Shown one piece after another: positions 47,187 through 59,452 of a DNA stretch of 64,000 nucleotides. Origin of the DNA: Datisca glomerata. Taxonomy: Eukaryota > Streptophyta > Magnoliopsida > Cucurbitales > Datiscaceae. The position numbers were made by a program, and so were the translations under genes. Each line of letters begins with the position of its first letter. Within the stretch, counting starts at the first letter, position 1. The notes beneath the pieces are model-generated. The model was not told the origin of the DNA, did not search any database, and saw nothing but the letters and a program-made list of their open reading frames with translations. The stretch spans positions 62,001 to 126,000 of the forward strand of contig QANY01009342.1 in the NCBI GenBank assembly GCA_003255025.1, read 5' to 3'.

Positions 47187-48167
47187 TTTGGAATATGTCT
47201 ATAAACTAGCATGTAATAAATATTTATTTGTATTTAGGTAATTTTACATTCCGCTCTTGTTATTGATATTCACGATGAGTATTGTGTTAAAATATTTTGT
47301 GGACCGTGAAAATAAAAAAAAATTATTTACACCAACAGAAAAGTAGCGCGCATGAATCGAGAGTTAATTCGGCATCGAGCCTATAGTGGAGTCGTTCGAT
47401 GTCAGGATTAAATAGGTAAGGAATTTATGGAAATAAATTCACTCGGTATTTGAATCCTTAGCTTTGTTCATGTGGGTTCATCCGGTCTCAGAAATAACTC
47501 ATGAGAACAAGAATAGAGAAACGAAGTAAATTGGATCAAAATGTGTTTCGGTGCCAAAACATATTTCCTACACATATATGTGATGGGTGATGTCACTTAA
47601 TTAGTTAAGTGTGATTATTTGTATTGAAATTAATTAGTTTATTATTGGATAATTAGTAAATAAAAATTAATTAATTAATTAATTGATAATGATCAATTAA
47701 ACCTATCAATTAGATTGATAAATTTTGATACAACTCTAACACTTTGGGGATATACTGACTTTTGGCATTTTGAATATATGAGGGTGAATTTTTAAATTTT
47801 TGAAATATATGAGTATATTTGTAAATATCAAAAATTAGATTTTATAAATATCTAATAGCAATTTGATTGCAAAGAGAGAGATAGAGATATATATCTTATA
47901 TTAGATACAAAGAAAAAAGTTTTCTCCCCTCCCAAGTGATAACCACCGATTGAGAGTGCATGGAAGGAAAAATATTCATTTTTTTTCTTCAATCATTTTG
48001 AGAGTCCACACTCAAATTTCTACACAAATTCTCGTGAGATATATTTATAAAATTAACGGGTGGTTGTTGGTGGGCAAAATTCACAAATCATTTTTGAAGT
48101 TCAAGTGCATGATTCGGATCCCGAAACTTGAAGAACACGAAGAACGCTCGAAAAAATTCCGCCAGTT
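47187..48167 (+). repeat. Partial LTR, inverted copy of the 37.6-39.5 kb LTR
   Basis: Starts tttttggaatatgtctataa, matching the LTR start at 39522, and shares long stretches through gggtggttgttggtgggcaa to gccagtt at 48167, where homology stops abruptly. Roughly half the full length is present because of internal deletions and the missing end. The frame at 47950-48174 is the same LTR-encoded phrase (INGWLLVGKI) found in the other copy. Confidence 0.8.
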
Positions 48168-48664
48168 AAATTAGAATACAAATATTTAGCTCTTAATTGA
48201 TGAGTTAATTTTAACTGAATTTTATGTTATCATCTTATTTAATTAGTAGATTAATTAATATCAATATGAGAAAATATATGACACATTATGATATTTGTAT
48301 CTCTCACTACTTTATATTACGAATAATTAAAAATTATTTATTTTAACAACGTCGATGCATCGTAGAAACACTAAAAGCGTAATGAAGTTTTCACTGTTTT
48401 ATTAATGAGCATCCTTTCGTAAACATATTTTATCATTGTTAGTCACGGTGATTTGAAAATCAAAAACTTCACTGACGTTTTTTTTGTTTCAATGATATGT
48501 TCGTGAATCTTAATAAACAATTTATAAAAAAATGTGATGTGTATTTGACATTGATCATGAATCTACATTTAAGAAATATTGATACTATTAGTAATTCATA
48601 ATTAACTGTTATTTGAATATCATAATATTAATTGTACAATTGAAAAATCAATAGTCAATTGTCA
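48168..48664. repeat. Dispersed 0.5-kb repeat, copy B
   Basis: Near-identical to 41841-42331, same orientation, abutting the LTR fragment at base resolution (gccagtt|aaattagaat). Confidence 0.85.
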
Positions 48665-49850
48665 TAAATTCCTTACCTATTTAAGAAATATAGATGTAGA
48701 ATTTTTATTCATTGCGCTCAATGAAATTTTTTTTCACTTTTATTTTTAATGCCATTAGATTAGTATACACATAAAAATGACAATAAAGAAATATTAAGTC
48801 AAATTGAGACTTTTTTGTTTATTAAATTATTCGTTGAAGATTTATACATAAATATGACAATAAGGAAATATTAACTAAAGAAATATTAGATTAATTTGAG
48901 AATTATTTTTTTATTATAATTAGTCTATTAAGATTTTAATAGTAATTTTTATACTTGTTCATTTAATTATATCCATTTATACTTATTTAATTATATCAAT
49001 TTAATGAAGAATGTATATAGAATTTATAATAAAAAATATAAATATATTACGATAAAGGACAAACTTTAAAAAATATTAATATTTTACTCAATTAGATATT
49101 CACTCACTCATTTAATGAATTAGCGGAAATCTATAAATTCTATAATTAGATAATATAAAATAAATTACGATGGAGGAGAAACTTTCAAAGGATATAGATA
49201 TCCAAACTAAAAATGAGAATTCAAACTAAAAGATAAAATTAGTTTTGTTTGAAAAATATGTTATGGTATTACCAAATAAAATTTAATTGTTTAAGAAAAA
49301 TTATCTTTAAATTCCACAAAATAAGACTATGTTCGTATAATATTTTAGACACTCTTTATTGGACTCTGTTAAAAAGAACAAAGTGAACTGTATTTTTATT
49401 AAATTTAGATGTCTTTTTAAATTCTTAAAAAACGCAAACATAATTACATGCACATATATAGATACACATATATAGACATAGACACACATATATAGAGACA
49501 CACACATATAGATATACACATATCTATACACACTGATTCAAAAGCCATACTGTAAATGATTTATTTCGGTATGAAAAATCCTCTATGAACAAATAATAAA
49601 TATAATAATTTAAAGAGAGAATGAGCAAATAAAGACACCATCATTTACGTGAAAAACACTTAAATGGAAGAAAAATCACAGGAAAATTGTTGATATTCAC
49701 TTATATAAATGATTTTACATAGTTGTTGATGAGAAAATAGAGAAATGGCAGTACATTTAGTTAAGGTTTGCTTAGGTCATTTTTCTTTCCTTTTCATGTG
49801 CTTGTACTTATAGGCATGATGATAACAATGATAATAATAATAAAAAGGGA
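48665..49850. other. AT-rich intergenic DNA with a purine-pyrimidine simple repeat
   Basis: No gene. At 49447-49533 there is an irregular (acacatatatag)n simple repeat, which produces the meaningless tyrosine/valine-rich minus-strand frame 49307-49531. Confidence 0.5.
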
Positions 49851-51396
49851 TGGTCACACCCCCTATGCTTTTGGCTGATGGGATTGCTTTCAGGCGTGAG
49901 ATCATTTATTTTGCTCATTCCTTTCAGTTGTTTTGTCCTCAATCAGTCAGTCACTCAATCAATCATAGCCACTTGGTGGATCCTCGTGGTTTGGCCAATC
50001 AATCACAGCCGCTTGGTGGTCATTTTGGATCCCTTTCATCTGTTATCGTTCTTCTTTCGGTCCTTTCCATCCCAGAGGCGTTGGTCCCCTCAGTCTTTTC
50101 CCGTTCTTCGTCAGTCTGTTCCCGTTTAACCAGTAACATTTTCTTCCCGTTCTTGCATAGTTCAGCGAGTGTTTTGTCCGTTCAAGGTAGTTCCCCATGT
50201 CTCAGGTTCCTTTTCCTGTTTTAGAGGTGTGGGTCCCCCGTCAATCCTTTCCCGTTCTTGAATGTGTGGGTCCCCCGCCAGTCTTTTCCCGTTGACCAGT
50301 AAGCTTTTCCCGTTGGCCGGTCTACTTTTACCGTTCTGGTGCTCTTTTTCGCTTTCCTACTCCTTTTCGTTCTCGCGTTCTTTCTCGCTTTCTAAAGGCA
50401 CACTGTTTTTTCTTTATCCGTTTACGGGTTTCTCACGACTATAGTCCCCGTTCCTATTTTCTCGCCTGTTTTTTTGTTAGTTTTTTTATAGGTGGATATT
50501 TTTTGCTATGTGACAGTGGATATTTTTTACTTTGTCCACGTGGCATTGGATATTTTTTACTTGTTCATTTGTTCCCCATTGTGCTTCAACGAAGTTCGTC
50601 GAAGTGCATTGAATGCTTCCAACACATGTGTGATTTTGGTAGGTTGGATTCTTTTTTATAGAGTTTTCGGTCTAGATCTTGTCATATATCATGTGAGATT
50701 TTGCATGTTCATTATGAGAGAAAGACTTTAGGTTCAAATAAAGAGTCACGGTCCCGTTTTAGCCTTGAATTTCAAAATCATCCGTTGAGTTTCAAAAAAT
50801 ATTTCATCTCTACTTTCTTTAGTTGTTTCCATTATGAATTATTTGAGCATCGTCTGATCCGTTTAAACAAAGATATCTCTGTTTTGAAGTTTCTAATTTC
50901 TTTCTGAGAACGATGTTTGTGGACACTCCCAAACACTTATGCTCATTTCATGGAGTCATGGCCCCATTTTGATTTCCTACGGGTTCATCGGTAGAGTTTC
51001 CTCCGTTTCCTCCGTTTCTTCATTTTTCATTTTTCTTCTCTCGTACGGTAAGATCTATGACATGAATATTGTACAAGAATAATATAATAATTGAAATAAA
51101 AGGAGCGAGTGTGTCGTTTCATAATTCATTGCAGGAGTTTGAGTTTGATGCCCCACTTTTATTTGTAGAATTTTTCTTCGTTTTCCTCGCTACAGATTTA
51201 TTGGCAGAGTTTCTCCCATTTCCTTATTTTCTTTTTCTGATTTCAAAAGTTTCCTTCCTTTTCTCGCTTCTTTTTCCTTTACTCCTGGCCATCTTTTGCT
51301 CAACTTTGTTCTTTAGCTCTTCTTTTCTGTTCTGAAGACATTTAATTTTGTTTCATCCCTTGCGTGTTTTTCTCTTTGTTTTTTTTATTTATTTTC
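49851..51396. other. Pyrimidine-rich unrecognised region
   Basis: The plus strand is rich in tttcccgttc, cttttcgttc and similar words. Local duplications include gtgtgggtcccccg (50228 and 50264), ttttcccgtt (50285, 50305), and ggatattttttac-type units at 50495-50560. Open frames (49850-50224, 50262-50444) are S/F/L-rich and look like translated pyrimidine tracts. It may be the interior of a transposon whose right end is the CACTA terminus at 53278, but no domain supports that. Confidence 0.35.
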
Positions 51397-51615
51397 CACA
51401 TTTTAGGGAGAAAGTTTGTCCCGCTCTCAAGGGTTTGGGCATCTAGACCGCCGACCTTTTTTTTCATATTTTAGAGAGAATATTTTTCCCGTTCTCAAGG
51501 GCTTGGGTATCAAGGCCGCCGACCTTTTTTCACATTTTAAAGAGGTTTTTTCCGGCTCTTAAGGGTTTGGGCATCTAGGCCGCCGACCCTTTTTCACATT
51601 TTAGAGAGACCGTTG
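51397..51615. repeat. 66-bp tandem repeat, about 3.3 copies
   Basis: Units begin cacattttag or catattttag at 51397, 51465, 51531 and 51595 and contain ctcaagggtttgggcatcta and ggccgccgacc. Confidence 0.85.
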
Positions 51616-51689
51616 ACCTATTTTTTATTCTGGTTCTTTGCCTACACTTTAGCCCTGTTCTTCTTTCTTTGGCTCATTGAACGATCTGA

Positions 51690-52330
51690 GTGTGCTAGAT
51701 GCTTTTTGAATACTTTCTGATTGATGTTCATCGTCAAGGTAATAGTGTTGGTTTGTGTGTATAAGAGAGGGGGGTTATCACTTTGTATCAAACTGTGTTA
51801 GATGGTTTTCGAATACTTTCTTATTGATGCTCATTGTCTAACTATATTGTTAGTTTCAGTGGGTGTAGGGGGGATTGGGGTTATCACTTTATATTTGATC
51901 GTGCTAGATGATTTTTTAATACTTTCTGATTGATGATTATTGTCTAATAATATTGTTAGTTCCAGTGTATATGGGTTGGGGGGGTTATCACTTTGTATAT
52001 GAGCGCGCTAGATTATTTTTGAATACTTTATGATTGATGCTCCTTATCTAAAGATAATAGTAATAGTTTCAATGTGTGTATGTGGGGGGGGGTATCACTT
52101 TGTATTTGAGTGTGCTAGATGATTTTTAAATACTTTCTGATTGATGTTCCTTGTCTAATAATATTGTTAGTTTCAGTGTCAGTGTGGGAGGGAGGATGGC
52201 TTATCACTTTGTATCTAAACGTGCTAGATGATTTTTGAATACTTTTTTATTGATGCTCATTGTCTAAAGATAATAATGTTAGTTTTAACGAAGGGTAATC
52301 ACTTAGAATCAGATTTTCTTGAATGTTTTT
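51690..52330. repeat. 106-bp minisatellite, about six copies
   Basis: Copies of tgtgctagatgatttttgaa start near 51691, 51794, 51899, 52003, 52111 and 52219. Each unit also has tactttctgattgatgctc, a taatattgttagtttcagtg block, a G-run of variable length (gggggg to ggggggggg) and ttatcactttgta. Spacing is 103-108 bp. Confidence 0.9.
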
Positions 52331-52379
52331 TCAATGCTTTCTGACTGGTGAATATATTTATCTTGAATTTGGCTCATTG

Positions 52380-53278
52380 GAATGCATGGTGCTTTACGGG
52401 ATGAGCCTATCGCTGAGGATGTCACACCTCGCTCTGAAGAAAAGATAGTTGAAGAAGTCCTCAGGTGAAATAAAGGTCTTGGACATAGAGCCCCACTCAC
52501 ATCTTCCAAGAAAAAGAGTCGAGTTAAAAATATTGAATTAAAGAAATAAATAAAGTCGATGGTGAGCCAACTACAAAGCTTACTCACTTGGATTCGTCAA
52601 AACAGTTTTCCACCTCCTAACGATGACTCAACAACAGAAACATGAAGTTCAAAAAATTTTTTAAGCTTTGTAGTTGTAACATCAAGCTTTAAATACTCTC
52701 TTTTTTATTTATCTTTTTGGATACATTTGTGAACCAAATTCTGTAGTGAATATATGATTAAGAGATTTTATAATGAACTACTACTAATTTGTTACATTAC
52801 ATATATTAATGATTAATATATTTGTTTCTTAGAAAAATATCAGGTTTGATAAATTTTCTGATAATATTAATTGCTATTACAGGTGTATAAGAAAACTAAA
52901 AATTCAGTATTTTTTATTTACACTCTGGAAATGTAAAATTTGGTAGCCAAAAACATTTCGCGACAAAAAAAAATTGGTCACAAAAGAGTTTAGACGACGA
53001 AGAGAAATATTGGTGGCAAAAAGGTTTTTAAGTCGAAATTTTTTGTTTTGCAACCAAATTTTATGTTCGTCGTGTACCTTTTTGCCACCATCTTTTCTTC
53101 GTAGCGAAAGGTCTAACGTGATGGGTTTCATTTTTTGTCGTGAAAGGCTTTCGTTGACGAAGCGAAAGTGACGAGGTTCGCGACGAACAAATGTTCGTCG
53201 CGTTAGACCTTTCGCGACCAAATTTAGGGGATTTAGCGACCAAGATATTGGTCACTAAATCCCATGTTTCTTGTAGTG
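52380..53278 (+). mobile_element. Right end of a second CACTA element
   Basis: The plus strand ends cccatgtttcttgtagtg at 53278, the inverted form of CACTACAAGAAACATGGG. A subterminal zone (52930-53250) repeats ttcgcgacga, ggtcactaaat and ggtcgc words. Upstream, 52384-52640 encodes, with two stops, the C-terminal tail of a Ptta/En-Spm protein: PIAEDVTPRSEEKIVEEVLR, then KGLGHRAPLTSSKKKSRV and a coiled stretch (IKSMVSQLQSLL). No left terminus was found in the window, so the 5' limit is uncertain. TAA follows the right end, as in the CACTA at 29-34 kb. Confidence 0.7.
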
Positions 53279-53281
53279 TAA

Positions 53282-54545
53282 TCTTAGTTGTTGTGATCCA
53301 TTAAGAATGAAACTCTATGAGTCAACATATCCCGTAGGTTGGATGACTGAGTTACTAGATAGTGAGTCCATAGATTCTCAATAGTAGAATCCATAGACAC
53401 TTTTAATTAAGTGAGATAGTAGCTTTTAGATAATTCATTTTGCGGTCGCAATAAACTAAGCGCTTAGTATCTCTGGTGGAGTACGAGAGATTTGATAATT
53501 TTACTTGAGACATCAAGTACAAAAATATATCATAATTGGCCAGTAGAATAAATTTGGAACCTAAGGATACTAAGATGTGTATAAATATTAGGTCGATAGT
53601 AATTAAGCTAATTATGCACGGTACTATATTATGGATGAGCATTATATAATGAATAATAAGTCAATGATAGTTATGTTGAGTAATATAAAATATACTTGGA
53701 GTTCAATTACGATTTTATAGCGGAGGTAATCATAATTAATAATTAATAAATTCGATTATGAGTTTCATCGATAGAGTTTATTAATGATTTAGCTAAGTAT
53801 ATTTTTTATCTTTATGATCCTCTCACTAACCTTAAGTTTGAGTTACGTTATGACTTGACTTGTTTAATGAACAAGTGATTGAGCGTGAATACTTTATAAT
53901 CAATCAAGTGGTCTAAAAAGGTAAAGATTAATCAAAATTAATTAATTATATTACAAAAAAATTTCCCAACCGTAAGTGTGAATGGTGCCATATGTAACCA
54001 TTGTCTTGTGAAGAGGTACAATTTTTGGGCAAATCGATATTATGTTTTTTGTACAGAATTGAGAAGTAAGTTTTTCTCTTTGACAAAAACAGTTTTTACC
54101 ACAATAAAGTTATTATGGCCGAACACTTTTGGTTGTAAAAGAAAACAAGATGAATTAGTTTTCTGTCTGATTTTATTTGAGCATCCACTCGCTCGTGATT
54201 TTGATTGGCGGTTCAAGAAATAATAAGAAAGATTATGGTGTTTTGATTTTTGATCATCACGCTAAAAAATGTATTTTTCTTAATTCATAATATAAATATG
54301 TTGTTTCTTGAATTTTCAAGATCCTGTATTTTTCGGTACGTTGATTCCTTCACACCCTACGATAACTCCATTAATATTTTCAACCGAAAATGTTTAACGC
54401 ATGCCCTTCAGCTATCATTCAATAACAAACCGTGTCCACTTTGCATCATGCATTTCGATAAATGAAATAAAGCACACAAACTATCTACAAAAGCTCATAT
54501 TTCTCTAATCGTTCAAATATTCAGATTTCATAACAAAAAAATGTC
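53282..54545. other. Repeat-like DNA of unknown type
   Basis: The texture (short stretches like gagtccatagattctcaatag, gcgcttagtatctctggtgg) resembles the LTR of a gypsy-type element, but neither ends nor a second copy are visible. The 81-codon frame at 53978-54223 has no recognisable domain. Confidence 0.35.
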
Positions 54546-54550
54546 AACTT

Positions 54551-54767
54551 TGTTAAAAATATTCAGATTTCATAACAAACTATCATTTACCTTAGCTAGT
54601 TATTAGTGTTGTTTTATCCCTTCTTTATATTCCTCTATGTACGATTGGTTTGGTTAATAATAATAATATTTTGATTTTACTCTTTCGTATCTTTCGATTC
54701 TCTCTTCCCTTCTTTCTGCTCCTTATTCTTCTTGATTGTTTGCTCATTCTCTTCTCAATCTTCTACA
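54551..54767 (+). repeat. 5' LTR of the 54.5-59.4 kb copia
   Basis: Begins TGTTAAAAAT and ends CTTCTACA. Its first 45 bases differ strongly from the 3' LTR, while the remainder aligns well. Confidence 0.85.
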
Positions 54768-54779
54768 TGATATTAGAGC
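54768..54779 (+). other. Primer-binding site
   Basis: TGATATTAGAGC directly follows the LTR end; ten of twelve bases match the common plant initiator-methionine tRNA site TGGTATCAGAGC. Confidence 0.75.
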
Positions 54780-54802
54780 CGATCTGACCTGTGTCAAGAT
54801 CT

Positions 54803-55895
54803 ATGGCTTACTAGACCTCTGAACAAGCAACTGAAGTTTAGAAAATCCAACTATTCAGAGTGCGTCTCAACCAAATTCACAAACCACTACTCAAAACCAT
54901 TCTTCCTCTTCCTCTGTGCAAGATTTTGCCATTAATGGGTCTCCTGTTCAAGAAAATCTCTCTCACTCACCAATTTTCCTTATCTCTAATATATGCAACA
55001 TCATCTCGATACACCTTGACTCGAGAACTTCATTATCTGAAAATACTAGATATGAGTCATTCTCAAAACTCATATGGTATTTGGATATGTGGATGGTACA
55101 GTCAAATGCCCTGCTCAATTTTGCAAGAATTCAGATGGAACATAGGTAATTGATCTGAGGTATATTCAATGCGTGGTGCAAGATCAGACCCTAATGACCT
55201 TGATCAATGCCACCCCTTCACCCACTGCCTTATCTTATATAGTTGGGTGTTCAACGTCTAAAGATGTATGAAATTCTATTGAGCGAAGATACTCATCCAT
55301 GTCTCGCACATATATTTTACAATTCAAGTCTGAGTTACAATCCGTTTCTAAGAAACCAACTGAAAACATCGATTCTTACATCCATCGTATTAAAAAAATC
55401 AAAGACAAATTGAGTGTTGATTCTATCAATGTTGAAGATGAAGACATCTTTATCTACACAATAAATGGGCTTCCACCCGAATACAATACCATTAGAACAT
55501 CCATTCGCACCAAGGCAGAACCCATATCCTTGGAAGAGACGTTCTTTCTAAAGTCTGAAGAACAGTTTCTTGAGTCTCAAAACAAGAAACGCGATACAAT
55601 CTTTCAAAATACTGCAATGGTTGCTTCTTTTACTAATCGTGGTTCAAATAGAGGCATGAGGTTCAAGAACTTCAGAGGAAATAGAAATGCAGGAAGATCC
55701 AATAATTTTGGTTGTGGTGGTAAGTCTCAACACTGGTCATCACCTTCTCCTTTGCCGTCCATTCTTGGTACTCCACCCGCTCAGAACTTCAAACCTCAAG
55801 CTTTAGACAACAATATCTTCTCAAGGTGGCAGAATTCAGTGTCAAATCTACTACAAATATGGTCACAATGCAGCAAATTGCTACCATATACTTAA
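54803..55895 (+). pseudogene. copia gag remnant
   Basis: After a stop-interrupted start, the frame at 55299-55895 keeps the UBN2 helices (LQFKSELQSVSKKPTENIDS, IKKIKDKLSVDSINVEDED, YTINGLPPEYNTIRTSIR) and a glycine/arginine-rich nucleocapsid tail (NRGSNRGMRFKNFRGNRNA). The zinc knuckle is not intact. Confidence 0.85.
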
Positions 55896-55938
55896 CTTTT
55901 CTTATCAAGGTCGCACTCCTCCTCAAAAGCTCACGGCA

Positions 55939-58900
55939 ATGACTGCCATGAATCACAATTCTCAATTTGCGGACTCACATGTATGGCTCACTGATACTGG
56001 GTGCAACACCCATTTAACACCAGATCTTAGCAACATTCTTTCTAACTCTAAATACAATGGAGATGAATCCATCACAGTAGCAACATTTTTTGTGTTCCTC
56101 ACCTTGCCTCTAACCTTATTTTTGTGTATCAATTCTCTGTAGATAATAATTGTATCTTTATCTTTGATGCCTCATTTTTATGTATTCAGGACAAAGTTAC
56201 GTAAGAAATTCTTCATAGAGGATCTAGTATACAAGGGCTCTACCCTATTCATACTTGTTTATCTAAGCATAAGGGTGCATTTCTTGGAGTTAAAGCCAAT
56301 AATTTTATTTAGCATTCTAGGCTTGGGCACCTTGCTTATAATACTGTTAGACAAATTCTTAGTAGAGCTAACTTGCCTTGTACTTCTAGCCTTCTGATCA
56401 ATGTATATGTGTTAGTTGCTTACAAAATAAAATGACAAGACTTCCTTTTTCTATCTCTGACTCTCCTTTGGCTATAATTCATAATGATGTTTGGGGACCT
56501 TCCCCTATTACTTCCGCTCTTGGTCATAGATTTTATGTTATTTTTGTTGATGATATGTCAAGATTTACCTGGTTCAATCCTATTACTTCCAAATCTGATG
56601 TGTTTGCTGTCTTTAAACGTTTAAAACTTATGGTTGAGAACTTATTTTCTACCAAGATCAAAATCTTGTGGACTGATGGGGGTGGTGAATACACCAACCT
56701 CCCATTTGAAAATAAGTTCACCACAAGACTTGCCCTTACACCCCTCAGCAAAATGGCATTGCTGAGAGGAAACACATGCACATAGTTAAAATTGGGTTAA
56801 CCTTACTCCATCATGCTTCTGTCCCTTTAACGTTTTGGAATTATGCTTTTTATGTTTCTGTTTTTTTTATAAATAGATTATCCACAGCTACCCTTCAAAA
56901 TATTTCACATTTTGAAAGACTCTTTGGTAAGTTACCTAATTATAGCAACTTTAAAATTTTCGGGTGTGCTTGTTTTCCTAAATTAAGACCTTATATGCAA
57001 AAAAAAAAAATTCTGCCCGAAATCCAAAGGGCTATTTATGTTATGATCACAAAACTCAGAGAATGTAAGTTCCTAGACATGTTTTGTTTCATGAACAACT
57101 TTTTCCTTCTGTTGGCACTAGTTCTATGAATTCACCTTCTTCTAATTCTCCTGATCAATCTAGCTTTCCATCCCGGTATAATTCTTTACTTCATTTTCTT
57201 TATAAAGATTGGACTGCCTCAACTATTAATGCTTCTACACATACTGCTGCTTCTTCTGAATACTGTTAATTCTGTTTCTGATATACCTGCTGCTTCTCTA
57301 TATGATATCTCTCCTGCTGGAAATACTATTGATCATCATGACTCTGATATGTTCAATGTTATTGCTGGTTAAAACGCGGATAATCTTACTGTCACTTTTT
57401 CGTGCCTGATATGCCTTCTTGTGATAATTCTGTTAATATTGTTTCTGAACATAGAGGTTTGGATAGCACTGCTTCTGTTCCTACCTTGCCTGACACTACC
57501 TCCATGCCTCATTCTATTACTTTTGGCACTTTAGACACTACAACTTTACCAGATATCTCTTCCAATCTTTATGTTGACTTGCCTATAGTCCATGCTCCTC
57601 AGTCTATGTAAACTAGTTCTACTCACCCCATGCAAACAGGGTCTATATCTAAGATATTTAAAAAGGAGGCTTTGTATGTGTCTGCTTCATCTTCTAGTCC
57701 ATTTTTGCATGAACCTACATCTTTCTCTGCTGCTTCTAAATATTATGATTGGGTTCAAGCTTTGAATGATGAGTATAAAGTCTTATTTTCTCAAAACACT
57801 TGGACTTTAGTCCCTTACTTTGCAATAAAAATGTTATAGGGTGTAAATGGGTGTATAAGCTTCAGTATAATCCTGATGGTTCTGTTTCTAAGGATAAAGC
57901 TTGATTAGTTGTTAAGGGTTTTCATCAACAACCTGGATTGGACTATAGTGAAACCTTTAGCCTTGTTATTAAACGTCCTACTATTCTTATTTTGTTATCT
58001 CTGGCTGCCACTTATGGTTGGTCCATGAGACAACTCGATGTTAAGAATGCATTCTTGCATGGTAATCTCTCTGAGGAAGTATATATGTCTCAACCCCAAG
58101 GTTTTATTGACAAGCATTACCCTAATTATGTTCGTAGACTTAACAAATATCTTTATGGTCTTAAATAAGCACCTAGGGCTTGGTTTGAACGTTTCTCTAG
58201 TCATTTGCTTTCCATCGGATCCGTTGCATCTCAAGCTGATACATCCTTATTTGTTCATGCTTCTTCATCTTCCTTGACTTATGTCTTACTTCATGTTGAT
58301 GACATTATCATTAGTGGAACTGATAATGATTACATTAGTAAAATTGTTTCAAATTTGCAAAAGGTGTTTGACATGACTGATTTAGGTTGTTTAAAGTACT
58401 TTCTTGGCTTAAAAATCACTCGGACTACTAATGGCATCTTTGTTAATCAACTTAAATACACTAAAGATTTACTTTTAAAGGCTGGTATGTTACATTCTAA
58501 GCCATGTCAGTCTCCTTGTTCCACCAAAATAACCTTGTACAGTAAAAAAGGTACCCATATTTCAGATGTTACTCTATATAGGAGCATCGTTGACTCTCTT
58601 CAATACTTAACTTTCACTCTTCTAAATATTTCCTTTACTGTAAATCGTGTGTGTCAATTCATGCATTCACTTACATCTGCTCATTTTATAGTTGTTAAAA
58701 GGATTTTGAGATACTTAGTTGGAACTATGGATTATGGAATTTTATTTAAACCTGGTAATCTCCATTTGCAGGCCTTCACAAATGCTAACTAGGCTGAAGA
58801 TCCTTCTGCTAGGAGGTCCACCACAGGCTTTGTTGTTTTTCTTGGATCCAATGCAGTGTCTTGGAGTGCTAAGAAGTAAGCAACGGTTGCCAGATCTTCT

Positions 58901-59235
58901 ATAGAGGTCGAGTACAAAGATTTGTCTAACACTGCAGCGAGTTGAGTTGGATTCGACAAATTCTATGAGATTTTCATGTTTTTCAAGTTAAAGCTCCTGT
59001 TATATACTGTGATAACACATCTGCTATCTCCTTGGCTTCTAATCTGGTTCTCCATTCTAGGACTAAGCATGTGGAGATTGATTTGTCACTTTGTGAGGGA
59101 GAAGGTGATGAAGAAAGATCTTATTGTTCAACATGTTCCTTCACAAATTCAGTTGGCAAATCTTTTCACAAAGGCTTTGACTACTTCTAAATTTCATTTT
59201 TTAATAGACAAACTTATCATTAAACATATGGTAAG
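55939..59235 (+). pseudogene. copia pol remnant (protease, integrase, RT, RNase H)
   Basis: Protease is at 55974 (DSHVWLTDTGCNTHLTPDL). Integrase runs 56432-57100 (IIHNDVWGPSPI, FVDDMSRFTWF, KILWTDGGGEYTN); its third acidic residue region is frameshifted. The RT spans about 57760-58640 ([77 protein letters not shown]). RNase H ends near 59230 (IYCDNTSAISLASNLVLHS). Nonsense codons at 57902 (TGA), 58166 (TAA) and 58790 (TAG) replace conserved Arg, Gln and Trp positions. Confidence 0.9.
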
Positions 59236-59246
59236 TTTGAGGGGGA

Positions 59247-59447
59247 TGTTAAAGATAGTTAGTTTCGTTGAGGGTATTTCTTTTCTTTAGCTTAACTAGT
59301 TATTAGTGTTGTTTCATCCCTTCTTTATATTCCTCTCTGTATGATTGGTTGGTTAATAATAATAATATTTTTCACTTTACTCTTTCTTCTCTTTCGATTC
59401 TCTCTTCCCTTCTTGATTGTTGCTCACTCTCTTCTCAATCTTCTACA
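59247..59447 (+). repeat. 3' LTR of the 54.5-59.4 kb copia
   Basis: 201 bp, preceded by the polypurine tract tgaggggga and followed by the AACTT target duplication. Confidence 0.9.
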
Positions 59448-59452
59448 AACTT

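Larger units (their letters stand above)
54551..59447 (+). mobile_element. Ty1/copia retrotransposon, full-length but mutated
   Basis: 5' LTR 54551-54767, primer-binding site TGATATTAGAGC at 54768, gag, protease, integrase, RT, RNase H, polypurine tract (gaggggga) and 3' LTR 59247-59447. Flanked by perfect 5-bp duplications AACTT (54546-54550 and 59448-59452). The LTRs share cttctttatattcctct and gttaataataataatatttt but differ at about ten bases plus indels, so the insertion is not recent. Stops and frameshifts throughout pol. Confidence 0.95.

Noticed and set aside
47950..48174. 74-codon frame with INGWLLVGKI, shared with 37721-37945
   Set aside because: The similarity comes from two copies of one LTR, not from a conserved gene.
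49307..49531. Tyr/Val/Cys-rich minus-strand frame
   Set aside because: It is translation of the acacatatatag simple repeat.
49850..50444. Possible secreted or membrane protein frames
   Set aside because: Ser/Phe/Leu richness comes from pyrimidine tracts. Overlapping frames look equally plausible and no domain is seen.
52904..53255. Arg/Lys-rich minus-strand frames of about 100 and 64 codons
   Set aside because: They fall in CACTA subterminal repeats (ttcgcgacg words), which keep several frames open by composition.
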